A stretch of 64,000 nucleotides of DNA from Solobacterium sp. (GCA_017510405.1 JAFWNG010000025.1:46357-110356), one strand, 5' to 3'. Counted from the stretch's first letter, positions 9,974 to 19,269 are shown. Translations and numbers: made by a program. Notes: generated by a model not told the origin, from the letters alone.

Positions 9974-11254
9974 ATGAAATACGCAATCATAAATGGAATC
10001 ATTCTGGATGGTACCGTCGAAATGGTGCCGGTAAAAGGAAAGACGATCCTCATCGACGGAAAAACGATCACAGATATCATTGACAGATCCGTCACGCCTG
10101 CCGGTTATAAGACGATCGATCTGAACGGCCGGTACATCATGCCCGGTCTCATCAATATGCATGTTCATCTTGCGGGAAACGGCAAGCCCCAGAAAAAGCA
10201 GCGGGATAATACAAAGCTCGTGAACCTGATCTTCAGCAACCCTCTTTCTGCCAGAGCAGCGTACTTCCTTGTGCGGAACTACGCAAAGATCGCGTTAATG
10301 AGCGGGCAGACGACGATCCGCACGGTCGGAGGTCTGAAAGATCTTGACACCACTGTCCGGGATGAGATCAATGCCGGGAAATATACCGGACCGCGTATTC
10401 TTGCGGCCAATGAGGGCATCTCCGTACCGCACGGTCATATGGCCGGATCCGTAGCGATCACGGCCGGAAGTATCGAAGAAGCCCTGAAGCATATCGATCA
10501 CCTGAAAGAAACCAAAGCGGACTTTGTCAAACTGATGATCACCGGCGGTGTCATGGATGCGAAGGAAAAAGGCGTTCCCGGTGAAATGAAGATGGACCCC
10601 GGGATGATCAAAGCCGCCTGTGATCACGCTCACGCCCTTGGCTTTATCGTCGCTGCCCATACCGAAAGCAGCGAAGGCGTAAAGGCAGCGCTGGCAAACG
10701 GCGTCGATTCCATTGAACACGGTGCCGCTCCGGACGACGAAATGATCCGGCTGTTCAAACAACGTAATGCCTTTGTAACGACAACGATCTCCCCGGCTCT
10801 GCCGTACGCTCTGTTTGACCGCAGTGTATCCAATGCGACGGAAGTGGAACAGTATAATGGGAAAGTCGTCTTCGACGGGATCGTTGAATGCGCGAAAGCA
10901 GCGCTGGCGAACGGTATCCCGGTCGCGCTGGGAAACGATGTCGGCTGTCCGTGGATCACCCAGTATGACTTCTGGCGTGAACTGGTATACTTCCATCAAT
11001 ACACCGGCGTTTCCAACCGCTTTGCCCTGCATACCGCCACTGAAGTCAACGCGAAGCTTGCCGGGATCGGCGATATCACCGGCACGATCGAAAAAGGAAA
11101 GTGCGCGGACCTCATCGTGACCAGAGAAAATCCTCTGGATGACCTCAAAGCTCTGCGCAATGTACAGATGGTCATGGCCAGAGGAACGCTGATCGCGCAT
11201 CCGAAAGTTCACCGGAAGAAAATCGTCGACCGGGAACTGGACCGGTTTATCTGA
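9974..11254 (+). CDS. Metal-dependent amidohydrolase (imidazolonepropionase / Xaa-Pro dipeptidase-like branch)
   Basis: 426 residues with the amidohydrolase TIM barrel. The two metal ligands HVH lie in NMHVHLAG (about 59-66), the bridging Lys in FVKLMITGG (about 179-187), His ligands in VAAHTES and IEHGAAP, and the catalytic Asp in LGNDVGCPW (about 317). The C-terminal strand region GTIEKGKCADLIV is also typical. These enzymes hydrolyse cyclic amides, dipeptides or lactones; substrate not identifiable. The ribosome site is AGGGAG. It is transcribed away from the DUF3737/cupin genes and shares a regulatory region with them. Confidence 0.87.
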   Translation: MKYAIINGIILDGTVEMVPVKGKTILIDGKTITDIIDRSVTPAGYKTIDLNGRYIMPGLINMHVHLAGNGKPQKKQRDNTKLVNLIFSNPLSARAAYFLVRNYAKIALMSGQTTIRTVGGLKDLDTTVRDEINAGKYTGPRILAANEGISVPHGHMAGSVAITAGSIEEALKHIDHLKETKADFVKLMITGGVMDAKEKGVPGEMKMDPGMIKAACDHAHALGFIVAAHTESSEGVKAALANGVDSIEHGAAPDDEMIRLFKQRNAFVTTTISPALPYALFDRSVSNATEVEQYNGKVVFDGIVECAKAALANGIPVALGNDVGCPWITQYDFWRELVYFHQYTGVSNRFALHTATEVNAKLAGIGDITGTIEKGKCADLIVTRENPLDDLKALRNVQMVMARGTLIAHPKVHRKKIVDRELDRFI

Positions 11255-11270
11255 ATCGGATATTCTCCCG

Positions 11271-11311
11271 AAAAAAAGGGGCGGCAGATCACATCTGCTT
11301 GCCCTGATTTT
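11271..11311. terminator. Bidirectional terminator between amidohydrolase and the PLP lipoprotein gene
   Basis: The GGGCGGCAGAT / ATCTGCTTGCCC hairpin has seven A on the left, a strong T run for the minus strand, and TGATTTT on the right. Confidence 0.85.
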
Positions 11312-11322
11312 GTAAGAATCGA

Positions 11323-12795
11323 TCAATATCCCGGAACTGCGTCCGCCGTCAGTTTGGTCGTTTCTCTTGATTCGTCAATCAGATTGCCGAGAACTTTGAG
11401 GAACTCATCCACTTCTTCCTCGGTATTGTAGATACCGAAGCTCACGCGGATCATACCCGGCGTCTTCATATCAATGCAGTTCTCAAATGTTTTCGCCTCT
11501 TCATTGGAGATACCCATAAGCCTCCATACATACGGATGCGCACAGAACGCACCGCGTCTTGTGGCAATACCGCCGGACTGTGCCAGCTTGGCAGCCATAA
11601 TGTAGGAGTTGATATCTTCAAAGTTGAAGGAAACGACACCGACACGGTCATCGATATTTTCGCTGTCACCGTAAATAATCACGCCGTCCAGTTTCTTCAG
11701 TCCTTCGATCAGTTTCTTATTCAGTCTCTTTTCATGTTCTTCGATGGCGTCAAATCCGACTTCTTTCAGGACTTCCATTGCCTTGACCATACCGACAACG
11801 CCGGCATAGTTCGGAGAACCTGCTTCATAAGATTCCGGAGAACTCTTGTAGTATACATCATCATCCGTAACGATCTTGACGATACCGCCGCCGTAGAAGG
11901 TCGGCATATGCTGATCCAGGATCTCCCATGGTCCAATGACCGCGCCGCCGCCGTACGGCGAATACATCTTGTGAGCGGAGAAGACGAAGAAGTCAATGTC
12001 TTCTTCCGGTGTTTCCCCCTTCATGGAGAACTTTCTGTGGGCAACGATCTGTGCGCCGTCAACGATGATCTTCGCACCGTGCGCGTGTGCCATCTTTGCC
12101 ACTCTGTGCACGTCGGTGATATAACCGGTCACGTTCGAAGCTGCTGTAACGCAGACATATTTGACTTTGCCTTCGTTTTCCGCAAGAAGTCTTTCGATAT
12201 CATCGTAAATGATGCGTCCCTGGTCATCCACTTCGGCATAGATGACATTGCAGCGTTCACGCCACGGCAGGTCGTCCGCATGGTGTTCCATACGTGTCGT
12301 CAGGATCAGATCATCCTTGCTTTCCACCAGAGCAGAAGCCAGTTTGTTCAGTCCGTCTGTCGTACTGTTGACATAAAAACATGTATAGGTACTCGGGTTC
12401 GCGCCGACAAATTCCATGACCGCATCCCTGCTCTCCACGTAAACGTCTGTGGAATGGTTGGATTTTCCGGAGAAACCGCGGCCGATCGAACCATACATTT
12501 TCATTTCTTTCTCGATCGCATCCTGTGCCGGTTTCAGCGGCGGTGTCGTGGCAGCGTTGTCAAAGTTGATCAGAGGACGCTTTGTTCCGTCATCCAGTTC
12601 TACCGGTTCATCAACGCCGACAACATAATCACGGATGTTGTCGATCGTATATTTGATCTCCGGCTCCGCCGACTCTTCCGGTGCGGTATCCTGTTTCGAT
12701 GACGACGAAGCAGCGGATGTACAGCCGACCGTCAGTGAACAGCACAGGAACAGTGCGGGCAGTCCGCGCAGAAAGTTTTTCGTTGCTTTGCTCAT
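11323..12795 (-). CDS. Predicted lipoprotein with a complete cysteine-desulfurase-like (class V aminotransferase) domain
   Basis: 490 residues. Residues 1-24 form a bacterial lipoprotein signal (positive start, LPALFLCCSLTVG, then Cys), followed by a Ser-rich linker to about residue 45. The rest is a NifS/SufS-like class V PLP enzyme: substrate loop NFDNAATTPP, cofactor His in MEHHADDLPW, Asp and Gln in IIVDGAQIVAH, Schiff-base Lys in SAHKMYSPYGGG, and the active-site Cys loop in RRGAFCAHPYV. The start is well supported by GGGAGGAATG just upstream, so the signal is not an annotation artefact. Desulfurases are normally cytosolic; an exported one is odd. No SufU/IscU partner is nearby. The hairpin at 11271-11304 ends it. 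Confidence 0.85.
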   Translation of the reverse strand: MSKATKNFLRGLPALFLCCSLTVGCTSAASSSSKQDTAPEESAEPEIKYTIDNIRDYVVGVDEPVELDDGTKRPLINFDNAATTPPLKPAQDAIEKEMKMYGSIGRGFSGKSNHSTDVYVESRDAVMEFVGANPSTYTCFYVNSTTDGLNKLASALVESKDDLILTTRMEHHADDLPWRERCNVIYAEVDDQGRIIYDDIERLLAENEGKVKYVCVTAASNVTGYITDVHRVAKMAHAHGAKIIVDGAQIVAHRKFSMKGETPEEDIDFFVFSAHKMYSPYGGGAVIGPWEILDQHMPTFYGGGIVKIVTDDDVYYKSSPESYEAGSPNYAGVVGMVKAMEVLKEVGFDAIEEHEKRLNKKLIEGLKKLDGVIIYGDSENIDDRVGVVSFNFEDINSYIMAAKLAQSGGIATRRGAFCAHPYVWRLMGISNEEAKTFENCIDMKTPGMIRVSFGIYNTEEEVDEFLKVLGNLIDESRETTKLTADAVPGY

Positions 12796-12964
12796 ATCAT
12801 TCCTCCCTTATTGACCTGTTTATCCAGAATATATGGTTTTCTTTATCAAAAATATACAACAACATCGACCGAAAAAGTATGCTCGGAAACGAAGTTAAGA
12901 TTCATTTTCATGCATGGATGTTTCCGCGGCGTATTTTTCAGCCTGGCTGATCAGTGTATCCCGA

Positions 12965-13020
12965 AAAAAAACACTGTCCTGTACGATTCTGTGTGATCTC
13001 GCAATAAGACAGTGTTTTTT
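12965..13020. terminator. Terminator after the membrane protein gene
   Basis: A 13-bp stem, AAAAAACACTGTC (12965-12977) with GACAGTGTTTTTT (13008-13020), and a 30-base loop. T runs occur in both directions. The remaining 12796-12964 stretch holds the leader and presumed promoter of the PLP lipoprotein gene, without a clear -35. Confidence 0.7.
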
Positions 13021-13027
13021 CAAATAT

Positions 13028-13900
13028 TTATTTTTTCGTAAGCCTGTAAGTATCTCTTTCAATGGTCAGATCATATTCTGTCTTCGCTCCGGAAGGATCG
13101 ACCATCGTCAGAACGGTTTTACCGGCCTTTCTGAAATCCGCATGCAACATATAATCCTCAACACCGGCAACGTAACGGATGTCTACATTTCCGTACTTAC
13201 TGTCATCCAGATAGACCGAATAGGTATCATCAAACGGGTGTTCCTCATTATTTCCCATGATCTCGGTGCTGTATACCGGCGGATTGAGCAGAGTGATGAT
13301 GACCGCAGCCGCCGCAGCTGCAGCACCAATCGCAGCACCAGCCTTCTGGATCTTTTTATCGTCAAATACCGCGATCGGATAAAGGATCATCATGCAGATA
13401 CAGAACAGTGTGATCAGAATGTACCGCGGACTGGAGAAAAGGAACATGGAGAAGTATCCTAACAGCGAACCGGCTGTAATTGCGATCATCGGCAGAAGGA
13501 TCAGCAGTCCCCACCATTTGTTCTGCTTCATGTAATATCCGATATATCCCATCGGCAGACACAGGATCGTCCACATAAACCAGTATTTGTAATAGCCGAA
13601 CAGCTGCCATCCCAAAGTGCTGAACGGCACCTGGATCAGATACACAAGCGGCTGACTGATCAGGAAGAATACGAAACATTTCAGAGCAGAGTCCAGATTG
13701 GACTTGCTGTTCATGATAATGAGAATACCGAAGAGGATCCATACTTCAAACGTTACCGTAATGGCGTTGAAAGATGTGTAATGAAGTCCCGGTATGATTG
13801 CCATTGCCGCAGTGAACGCACCGGCAATTACGGCTGCTATGATCAGCTTCGGCCAGGTCAGATCGATCCCGCCGAATGCTTTTTTAATCAGATCTTTCAT
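13028..13900 (-). CDS. Polytopic membrane protein with C-terminal extracytoplasmic domain, unknown function
   Basis: 290 residues, not recognised. Hydrophobic segments at about 18-38, 47-63, 74-93, 103-118, 128-150, 157-177 and 185-205 suggest six or seven membrane helices, including an alanine run near residue 190. The last 80 residues are soluble and beta-rich with charged residues (EIMGNNEEHPFDDTYSVYLD onward). The topology suggests they lie outside the cell. The gene stands alone between the PLP lipoprotein and the TetR gene. Nothing in the sequence identifies a substrate. Confidence 0.65.
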   Translation of the reverse strand: MKDLIKKAFGGIDLTWPKLIIAAVIAGAFTAAMAIIPGLHYTSFNAITVTFEVWILFGILIIMNSKSNLDSALKCFVFFLISQPLVYLIQVPFSTLGWQLFGYYKYWFMWTILCLPMGYIGYYMKQNKWWGLLILLPMIAITAGSLLGYFSMFLFSSPRYILITLFCICMMILYPIAVFDDKKIQKAGAAIGAAAAAAAVIITLLNPPVYSTEIMGNNEEHPFDDTYSVYLDDSKYGNVDIRYVAGVEDYMLHADFRKAGKTVLTMVDPSGAKTEYDLTIERDTYRLTKK

Positions 13901-14025
13901 CTAGTTAACCTATCCTTTCGCAACGTACAGCAGTAATCCATACGCTGTATCAGCAGATATTATAAGACGGCGGATGCATTCTTTCAATGTACGTACTCAG
14001 ACATAAAACAGAATCATCATCCGGT

Positions 14026-14085
14026 ATTGACCGGCGAGTCAATATCCGCTATGCTGTGCCTGTATATAGTTGACTGACCAGTCAA
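14026..14085 (+). promoter_or_regulatory. TetR operon promoter with two operator-like inverted repeats
   Basis: TTGACC (14027-14032), 17-base spacer and TATGCT (14050-14055) form the promoter. An inverted repeat ATTGAC/GTCAAT (14026-14043) covers the -35, and TTGACTG-AC-CAGTCAA (14070-14085) lies just downstream of the start point. Two TetR-type operators bracketing the promoter suggest autorepression. Confidence 0.65.
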
Positions 14086-14110
14086 TTTCATTGAAAGCAT
14101 GGAGGAAACT

Positions 14111-14755
14111 ATGCCGCTGGAAACATTTGAAAAACTGCCTGCAGAAAGACAGGAAACGATCCTGGCAGCGGGCATCCGGGAATTCTCCCGGAAGTCCTAC
14201 ACAGACGCCAGTACCGACAGCATCACAAAAGAATGTAATATCTCAAAGGGAATCCTCTTTCATTACTTCGGTTCCAAGAAAGCCTTCTACCTGTACTGTC
14301 TGGAACGATCCATGGAACGGCTGACACAGCCGACAGAAGAAGTCGCCGGGAATGATTTCTATGAAATACTTTTTGACAGTATGACCCGGAAGATGAACTT
14401 GTGCCTGCAGTTCAGCGATGAAATGCATATGGTGAACATGGCATCCCGGGAAGCGGCAGCTGATGTCGCACTGCAGAAATCCGAAGTACTGCAGAAATAC
14501 ATGTCTGCTGTACAGAACGAATCCGGAAAGATCCTGAACAGAGCACTGGAAACACTGCCGATGAGGACAGAGGAAAACAGACAGCTTACAGCAGAAGGTC
14601 TGCATATGTATATCAATGCGGTGCTGAACCATTATCTGGCACGTTACCAGCAGACCCCGGATCTGTTCTTTGCGCACAGCGAAGAGATCAAACAGGAAAT
14701 GAAAGAATATCTGGATCTGATGCTGTACGGCATCTGCGGAGAGAAAGCACAATGA
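14111..14755 (+). CDS. TetR-family transcriptional regulator
   Basis: 214 residues. The N-terminal helix-turn-helix (about 12-58) includes the family hallmark GILFHYFGSKKAFYLYCL. The C-terminal ligand/dimer domain is diverged, as usual. ATG 14111 is preferred over 14099 because GGAGG (14101-14105) lies between them at the right distance. Its stop overlaps the next start by four bases (ATGA), so it is cotranslated with the PaaK-like gene and probably controls this two-gene operon through the operators at 14026-14085. Confidence 0.9.
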   Translation: MPLETFEKLPAERQETILAAGIREFSRKSYTDASTDSITKECNISKGILFHYFGSKKAFYLYCLERSMERLTQPTEEVAGNDFYEILFDSMTRKMNLCLQFSDEMHMVNMASREAAADVALQKSEVLQKYMSAVQNESGKILNRALETLPMRTEENRQLTAEGLHMYINAVLNHYLARYQQTPDLFFAHSEEIKQEMKEYLDLMLYGICGEKAQ

Positions 14756-16125
14756 AAAGAACCGGTATCCTGAAGGCAATGAAACTGTGCCGGGACTATG
14801 AAAAGCTGAGCGACGCGGAAAGAACGAAGCTGCGGCAGAAACGACTGCGGGAGATCGTGGAATATGCCCGGCAGAACAGTCCCTATTATCAAAAACTGTA
14901 TGCGGATGTCCCGGCAGATTTCTCGTTGCGTGATCTTCCGCCGACCGACAAGAAAACACTGATGGCGAACTGGAATGACTGGGTCACAGACAAAGAACTT
15001 ACGTTGGAACAGGTTGAACGGTTCATGGAGAACAAAGACAACATCGGCCGGAAACTGAACAATAAATATCTTGTGTTTACCACATCCGGATCTACCGGCA
15101 ATCCCCTTGTTGAAGTATGTGATCCGACCGCGAACAGTATCATGGGCGCCATCAGCGCAGTCCGCAGTTTTGCGAGAAAAGAAGACCTGGCCGCCTTCAT
15201 GAAAAGAGGCGGTAAGAGCATCGGCGTCTTCGCGGACGAAGGATTCTATCTCGGCAACAGCAGTATCCGCTCCCGGCTGCTGTCCATGCCGTGGAAAAAG
15301 AAACAGATGGCTGTTTCCAGCGCTTTATACCCGATTCCGAAAATCGTTCAGCAGCTTAATGACTTCCAGCCGGCCATGGTAGGCGGCTATCCATCCAATC
15401 TGGAGCTTCTCATCGATGAAGCAGAACAGGGACGGCTGCGAATCTCGCCTGTGCTGATCATGACCGGCGGTGAATACTTGTCCGACCGTCTGCGCAAACG
15501 GCTCGCTGAAACTTTTCACTGTTATGTACAGACCTCCTATTCCTGCACGGAAGGCGGCACGGTCGCCTGTGAGTGCACACAGCGTCATTTCCATATCAAT
15601 GAGGACTGGCTGATCGTGGAACCGGTGGACAGTGAAGGAAATCCTGTGCCGGACGGCGTGCAGTCCGATCATATCCTTCTGACAAATCTATACAACTATA
15701 CGCAGCCATTCATCCGCTACGAAGTAACAGACCGGGTGATCATGCATCATGAACCATGTGTGTGCGGGAATCCTTCCCCATGGATCGAACTGGAAGGCAG
15801 GACGGATGATGTAACATCCTTTACCGAAGGCGGCAGAGAAATTAAAATAGCACCGCTGTCCATCTATGCGGTGCTGAAGGAAGTGCATGGTCTGCGCCGT
15901 TTCCAGGTACTCGTATATGACGGCAATGTGATCGAACTGCGCATTGAACCGACGGACGGCATGAACCGGCAGGATGCTTTTGAACAGGCATCGGAAAAAC
16001 TCCGGGATTATCTGGCTTCACAGGATGTCATCCATGTGACGATCCGGTTGTCAGAAGAACTGCCATGCCAGCAGGTCGGCAGCGGCAAGTTCAAACATAT
16101 CATCCGCATGCAGGACATCTCCTGA
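14752..16125 (+). CDS. PaaK/coenzyme F390 synthetase-like adenylate-forming enzyme
   Basis: 457 residues. The AMP-binding P-loop FTTSGSTGNPLVEV (about 104-117) and later motifs SYSCTEGGTVACEC and ELEGRTDDVT place it in the phenylacetate-CoA ligase / F390 synthetase / CapK branch of ANL enzymes. Such proteins activate a carboxylate as an acyl-adenylate. The branch includes many uncharacterised members acting in surface polysaccharide or secondary metabolism, so phenylacetate is not implied. It is coupled to the TetR gene by ATGA. A hairpin (16158-16182) follows. Confidence 0.8.
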   Translation: MKRTGILKAMKLCRDYEKLSDAERTKLRQKRLREIVEYARQNSPYYQKLYADVPADFSLRDLPPTDKKTLMANWNDWVTDKELTLEQVERFMENKDNIGRKLNNKYLVFTTSGSTGNPLVEVCDPTANSIMGAISAVRSFARKEDLAAFMKRGGKSIGVFADEGFYLGNSSIRSRLLSMPWKKKQMAVSSALYPIPKIVQQLNDFQPAMVGGYPSNLELLIDEAEQGRLRISPVLIMTGGEYLSDRLRKRLAETFHCYVQTSYSCTEGGTVACECTQRHFHINEDWLIVEPVDSEGNPVPDGVQSDHILLTNLYNYTQPFIRYEVTDRVIMHHEPCVCGNPSPWIELEGRTDDVTSFTEGGREIKIAPLSIYAVLKEVHGLRRFQVLVYDGNVIELRIEPTDGMNRQDAFEQASEKLRDYLASQDVIHVTIRLSEELPCQQVGSGKFKHIIRMQDIS

Positions 16126-16157
16126 TCCATTTTCGAAACACTGCCGGCAGAGAACAG

Positions 16158-16182
16158 CCCGGAACATTTCCCGGGTCTTTTC
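16158..16182 (+). terminator. Terminator after the PaaK-like gene
   Basis: CCCGG pairs with CCGGG, extended by AA/TT, then TCTTTTC. Modest but well placed. Confidence 0.55.
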
Positions 16183-16267
16183 GATTTTCTGCGGCATGAT
16201 CAAAAGAACTCCAATTGCTGTATTATTCTCTTCCGGTCATTGTTCTGAAGAAATATGAACCGGCTAA

Positions 16268-16296
16268 TTGTTAGTAGTGACGAAAACACGTATTCT
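16268..16296 (+). promoter_or_regulatory. Promoter of the truncated MATE gene
   Basis: TTGTTA (16268-16273), 17-base spacer, TATTCT (16291-16296), thirty bases before the start at 16326. It is intact although the gene is not. Confidence 0.5.
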
Positions 16297-16325
16297 GATA
16301 CTATTGAATTAAATGAGGCATAGAA

Positions 16326-16526
16326 ATGAATAAGAATAATATGCAGATGATCACAAAACTGATGTTCCGCCTTCTGCCGGTACAGGTGCTTCTGGCAGCG
16401 GTCGGTTCTGTAAACGGTATCGTTTCCGGTTACTTTGCGGCGAATTACGTCGGAATCGATGCCATGAGTGCGGTCAGTCTGTACGGACCGCTGTCGATGT
16501 TTCTGGGTGCTCTGGGAACTGAAATG
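16326..16526 (+). pseudogene. MATE-family efflux transporter remnant (N-terminal end only)
   Basis: The first 65 or so codons read as the start of a MATE multidrug/toxin exporter: a short polar N-terminus, then LMFRLLPVQVLLAAVGSVNG and GIDAMSAVSLYGPLSMFLGALGT, which match the family's helix 1 and the start of helix 2. Then homology stops and a terminator follows at once. Full proteins have about 450 residues. A ribosome site (GAGG) and promoter remain. The simplest reading is an internal deletion that joined the 5' end of the gene to its terminator, so it is not functional as a transporter. Confidence 0.7.
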
Positions 16527-16563
16527 CTCCCCAAAAGTTTTGTTCAACTTTTGGGGAGTTTTT
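16527..16563 (+). terminator. Strong terminator following the MATE remnant
   Basis: A 13-bp perfect stem (CTCCCCAAAAGTT / AACTTTTGGGGAG) with a 6-base loop and five T. It reads on the plus strand; the minus side lacks a T run. Confidence 0.9.
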
Positions 16564-16599
16564 CATTTTTTAACATCCATGTTTTTTGCTGTATTCATT

Positions 16600-19269
16600 T
16601 CAGTTTTCCGTATCCATCTTGAAGATGAACTTCACGGATGTCCGTGTACCTTCGGCAGCTCCGCCGTAATTTGTATATGCCGTATCACCGCTGAATACTT
16701 TCTTCAGTACTGCCAGTGCATCATCCAGCTCATCACCGAGGACGTTTGTCAGCCGGTCAATGCCTTCCCGTTTGAACTGTTCCATACCACTTAACAGCGT
16801 GCTCATGCCTTCGTCCAGTGTCGAAGCGCCATCTGCCAGCTTCTTTGCGCCATCCTGCAGTGATTTTGTACCGCCCGCAAGTTCCCTCGATCCGTTTGCC
16901 GCACTGCCGATGCCCATTGCCAGTTCGGCAACTCCGTCATTCAGTTTTGAAGCGCCTGCCGCAAGTGCTGCGGCACCGCTGTCAAGAGCACTTACACCAT
17001 TCTGCAGTGTACCGGTCTTGCTGTTGAGTTCGTTCATCCCCTGCTGCAGCGCTGCAGCACCGTCATTGACTTCCTTTGCACCATCGGCCAGTGAATCAGC
17101 ACCGCTCTTCAGTGTGCCGGTGCCTTCTTTCAGCTGCTTTGCGCCGTCATCCAGTGTCGAAGCACCTGCAGCGAGCTGTTTTGTTCCGTCTGCGACCTGC
17201 TGCGCTCCGCTCTGAAGCGCTGCTGCACCGTTCTGAAGGGCACCAATGCCGGTGTTTTCATCTGCCAGCCGAGATGTGCCGTTTTTGAGCTGATCAAGTC
17301 CGGAGGACAGCTGTCCGATACCGTTCTGTGCGGATTCTTTCATCTGTCCGGCTCCGGCAGAGAGACTGTCGATTCCGACATTTACCTGTGTCATTGCGCC
17401 TTCCAGAGCCGCAAGATTCTGTGCCAGTACGTCACTGCCTTCGCTCTTAAGAGCGCCGGCTCCGGCAGCGATCACTGCCGCACCCTGTTCGGCATCTGCT
17501 GTTAATGCGCTGTTGATCGCCTGGGATGCGCCGGCTTCTGCTGTCTTCGCACCTTCGAGATTTCCCTGTGCCTGCTGCAAGGCCGCAAGGATCGCTGCCT
17601 TATCGTCTTCACTGATGCCTTCCAGGGAAGAGACTGTGCTGACGGCAGTATTGATACTGCTTTCTGCCTGATCGATATAGGCAGTACCGGACTGGGCTGC
17701 TGCGGAAAGCTGGGATGCCTGTGACGTCAGGGAGTTCTGCAGTGCTATTGCCCCATTCTGTACCTGGGTGATTTTTTCACCAAGTGACTGTGCACCGGCA
17801 CGCAGCTGGGAAAGACCTCCTGCTACAGCACTTGTTCCTTCTTTGACAGAATTGATCCCGCCACTCAGAGAATCAAAGCCGGCTGTGATCTGTTCAGAGA
17901 AGGTTCCGACACCCTTCTGTGCTTCCCCAAGACCCTCATCAACGGACTTGATGCCTTCACCGATCTGATCAGCGCCGTCTTTCAGGGAACCTGCTCCGCT
18001 GCTCAGACTGTCTGCGCCCTCCGACAGCAGTGCGGATTTATCTTTCAGTTCACCGGTGCCGTCGGATAACTGGGAAGCACCGTCCTGTACGCTCTTTGCG
18101 CCCTGTGAGAGCTGGTCTGCACCGTTCTTCAGGGAATCGGTGCCGTCTTTGAGGGCATTACTGCCGTCATTGAGCTGACCGATGCCTTCGGCCGCCTGAT
18201 CAACGCCGTCTTTCAGCTGTTCTGTACCGTTTTTCAGATCCTTTGCACCGGCACTCAGATCGCCGGTCCCGCTCTTCAGTGTATTTGCACCAGTCAGGAT
18301 CTGGGCAAGACCGCTGTTCAGTTCTCCTGCGCCGGTGACAAGAGCACCGCTGCCGTCGGACAGCTGTTTCGAACCGTCTTTGAGAGCAGATGTGCCGTCT
18401 TTCAGTTTTTGTGTTCCATCCAGCAGTTCATTGGCGGCGGACGCCAGTTTATTGAGATCCGATGTGAACGACAGGTCCATGTCCTTCATGCTCAGAAGCG
18501 AGCTGATGTCACTTGTTGCGGCACTCATGACCATACCCAGTTCAAAGTCTTCCGCATCGGCTTCTACAGTGATGCTTTCCGGAATATCCATCTTATTCAG
18601 CTTACTGCTGAGTTCCGTGGAAGGATCCAGTGCAAGTGCATCCTTCAGTCCCGGGAATACCATTCCGACTGCGAATGTATTCTTTCCTTCCGAGATGACA
18701 TTGCCGTTGACAACGTTCACATTGCGGAAATGCTCCGCGGAAAGCTGCATGCCGGTCAGAATCCCGAACGGCACTTTAACCGTTCTTGTTCTTCCGTTCA
18801 CTGTTACGGTCGTTTCCGCAAGGTTTTCATAATCGAAGCGGATCGTGACATGTCCGCTTTTTCCTTTCAGTTCTTCCGGCGTTACCGTTTTGCCGTCCAG
18901 CGTATAGGACACATGCATACTGACCGGGAGATCCTGACTGCTTTTACCCTGATAGTAGATGTCGTTTCCGTCTGCCTGCCAGGTCAGGGTGTTGTCACTG
19001 CCCATGACGAAGGTCTCTTCTCCGCTGATATTTTCAATATCCTTCAGCAGGGAAACATCCTGGATCTCTTTCTGACCGGATGTGTTTTTCAGCCATTCAC
19101 TGACGATGACATCATCGGTATTTCCGGATGCGTCAGTAATGATATAGACTGTTTCATTCTTTTCGACACTGCCGGCTTTCTCTGTATTATCTTCTGCGTG
19201 GATGCGCACCGCAGACGGCATGCCGGCGATTATGCAGGCTGCCAGAACACTGCTGATTATCTTTTTCAT
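16600..19269 (-). CDS. Large secreted glycine-periodic coil protein, partner of the MMPL transporter (YhgE/Pip-like repeats)
   Basis: 889 residues. A signal peptide (MKKIISSVLAACIIAGMPSAV) is followed by a beta-rich N-domain of about 230 residues. From about residue 260 to 830 the protein is a seven-residue repeat of the form LxxGxxx, for example LKDGTSA, LKDGSKQ, LSDGSGA and LKSGTGD. This is the pattern of the long coiled region in YhgE/Pip proteins, but here no membrane helices follow. AAGGAGG sits nine bases before ATG 19269. It begins 13 bases after the MMPL gene in the same operon, so it probably works with the transporter at the envelope. Its ligand or cargo is unknown. Confidence 0.8.
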   Translation of the reverse strand: MKKIISSVLAACIIAGMPSAVRIHAEDNTEKAGSVEKNETVYIITDASGNTDDVIVSEWLKNTSGQKEIQDVSLLKDIENISGEETFVMGSDNTLTWQADGNDIYYQGKSSQDLPVSMHVSYTLDGKTVTPEELKGKSGHVTIRFDYENLAETTVTVNGRTRTVKVPFGILTGMQLSAEHFRNVNVVNGNVISEGKNTFAVGMVFPGLKDALALDPSTELSSKLNKMDIPESITVEADAEDFELGMVMSAATSDISSLLSMKDMDLSFTSDLNKLASAANELLDGTQKLKDGTSALKDGSKQLSDGSGALVTGAGELNSGLAQILTGANTLKSGTGDLSAGAKDLKNGTEQLKDGVDQAAEGIGQLNDGSNALKDGTDSLKNGADQLSQGAKSVQDGASQLSDGTGELKDKSALLSEGADSLSSGAGSLKDGADQIGEGIKSVDEGLGEAQKGVGTFSEQITAGFDSLSGGINSVKEGTSAVAGGLSQLRAGAQSLGEKITQVQNGAIALQNSLTSQASQLSAAAQSGTAYIDQAESSINTAVSTVSSLEGISEDDKAAILAALQQAQGNLEGAKTAEAGASQAINSALTADAEQGAAVIAAGAGALKSEGSDVLAQNLAALEGAMTQVNVGIDSLSAGAGQMKESAQNGIGQLSSGLDQLKNGTSRLADENTGIGALQNGAAALQSGAQQVADGTKQLAAGASTLDDGAKQLKEGTGTLKSGADSLADGAKEVNDGAAALQQGMNELNSKTGTLQNGVSALDSGAAALAAGASKLNDGVAELAMGIGSAANGSRELAGGTKSLQDGAKKLADGASTLDEGMSTLLSGMEQFKREGIDRLTNVLGDELDDALAVLKKVFSGDTAYTNYGGAAEGTRTSVKFIFKMDTEN

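Noticed and set aside
11536..12702. A 388-codon plus-strand frame across the PLP lipoprotein gene
   Set aside because: Shadow of the real gene: no ribosome site, odd residue composition, and the opposite strand encodes all PLP enzyme motifs.
16760..17968. Several plus-strand frames rich in Ser/Pro/Ala repeats
   Set aside because: They are the antisense of the LxxGxxx repeats and arise from that periodicity.
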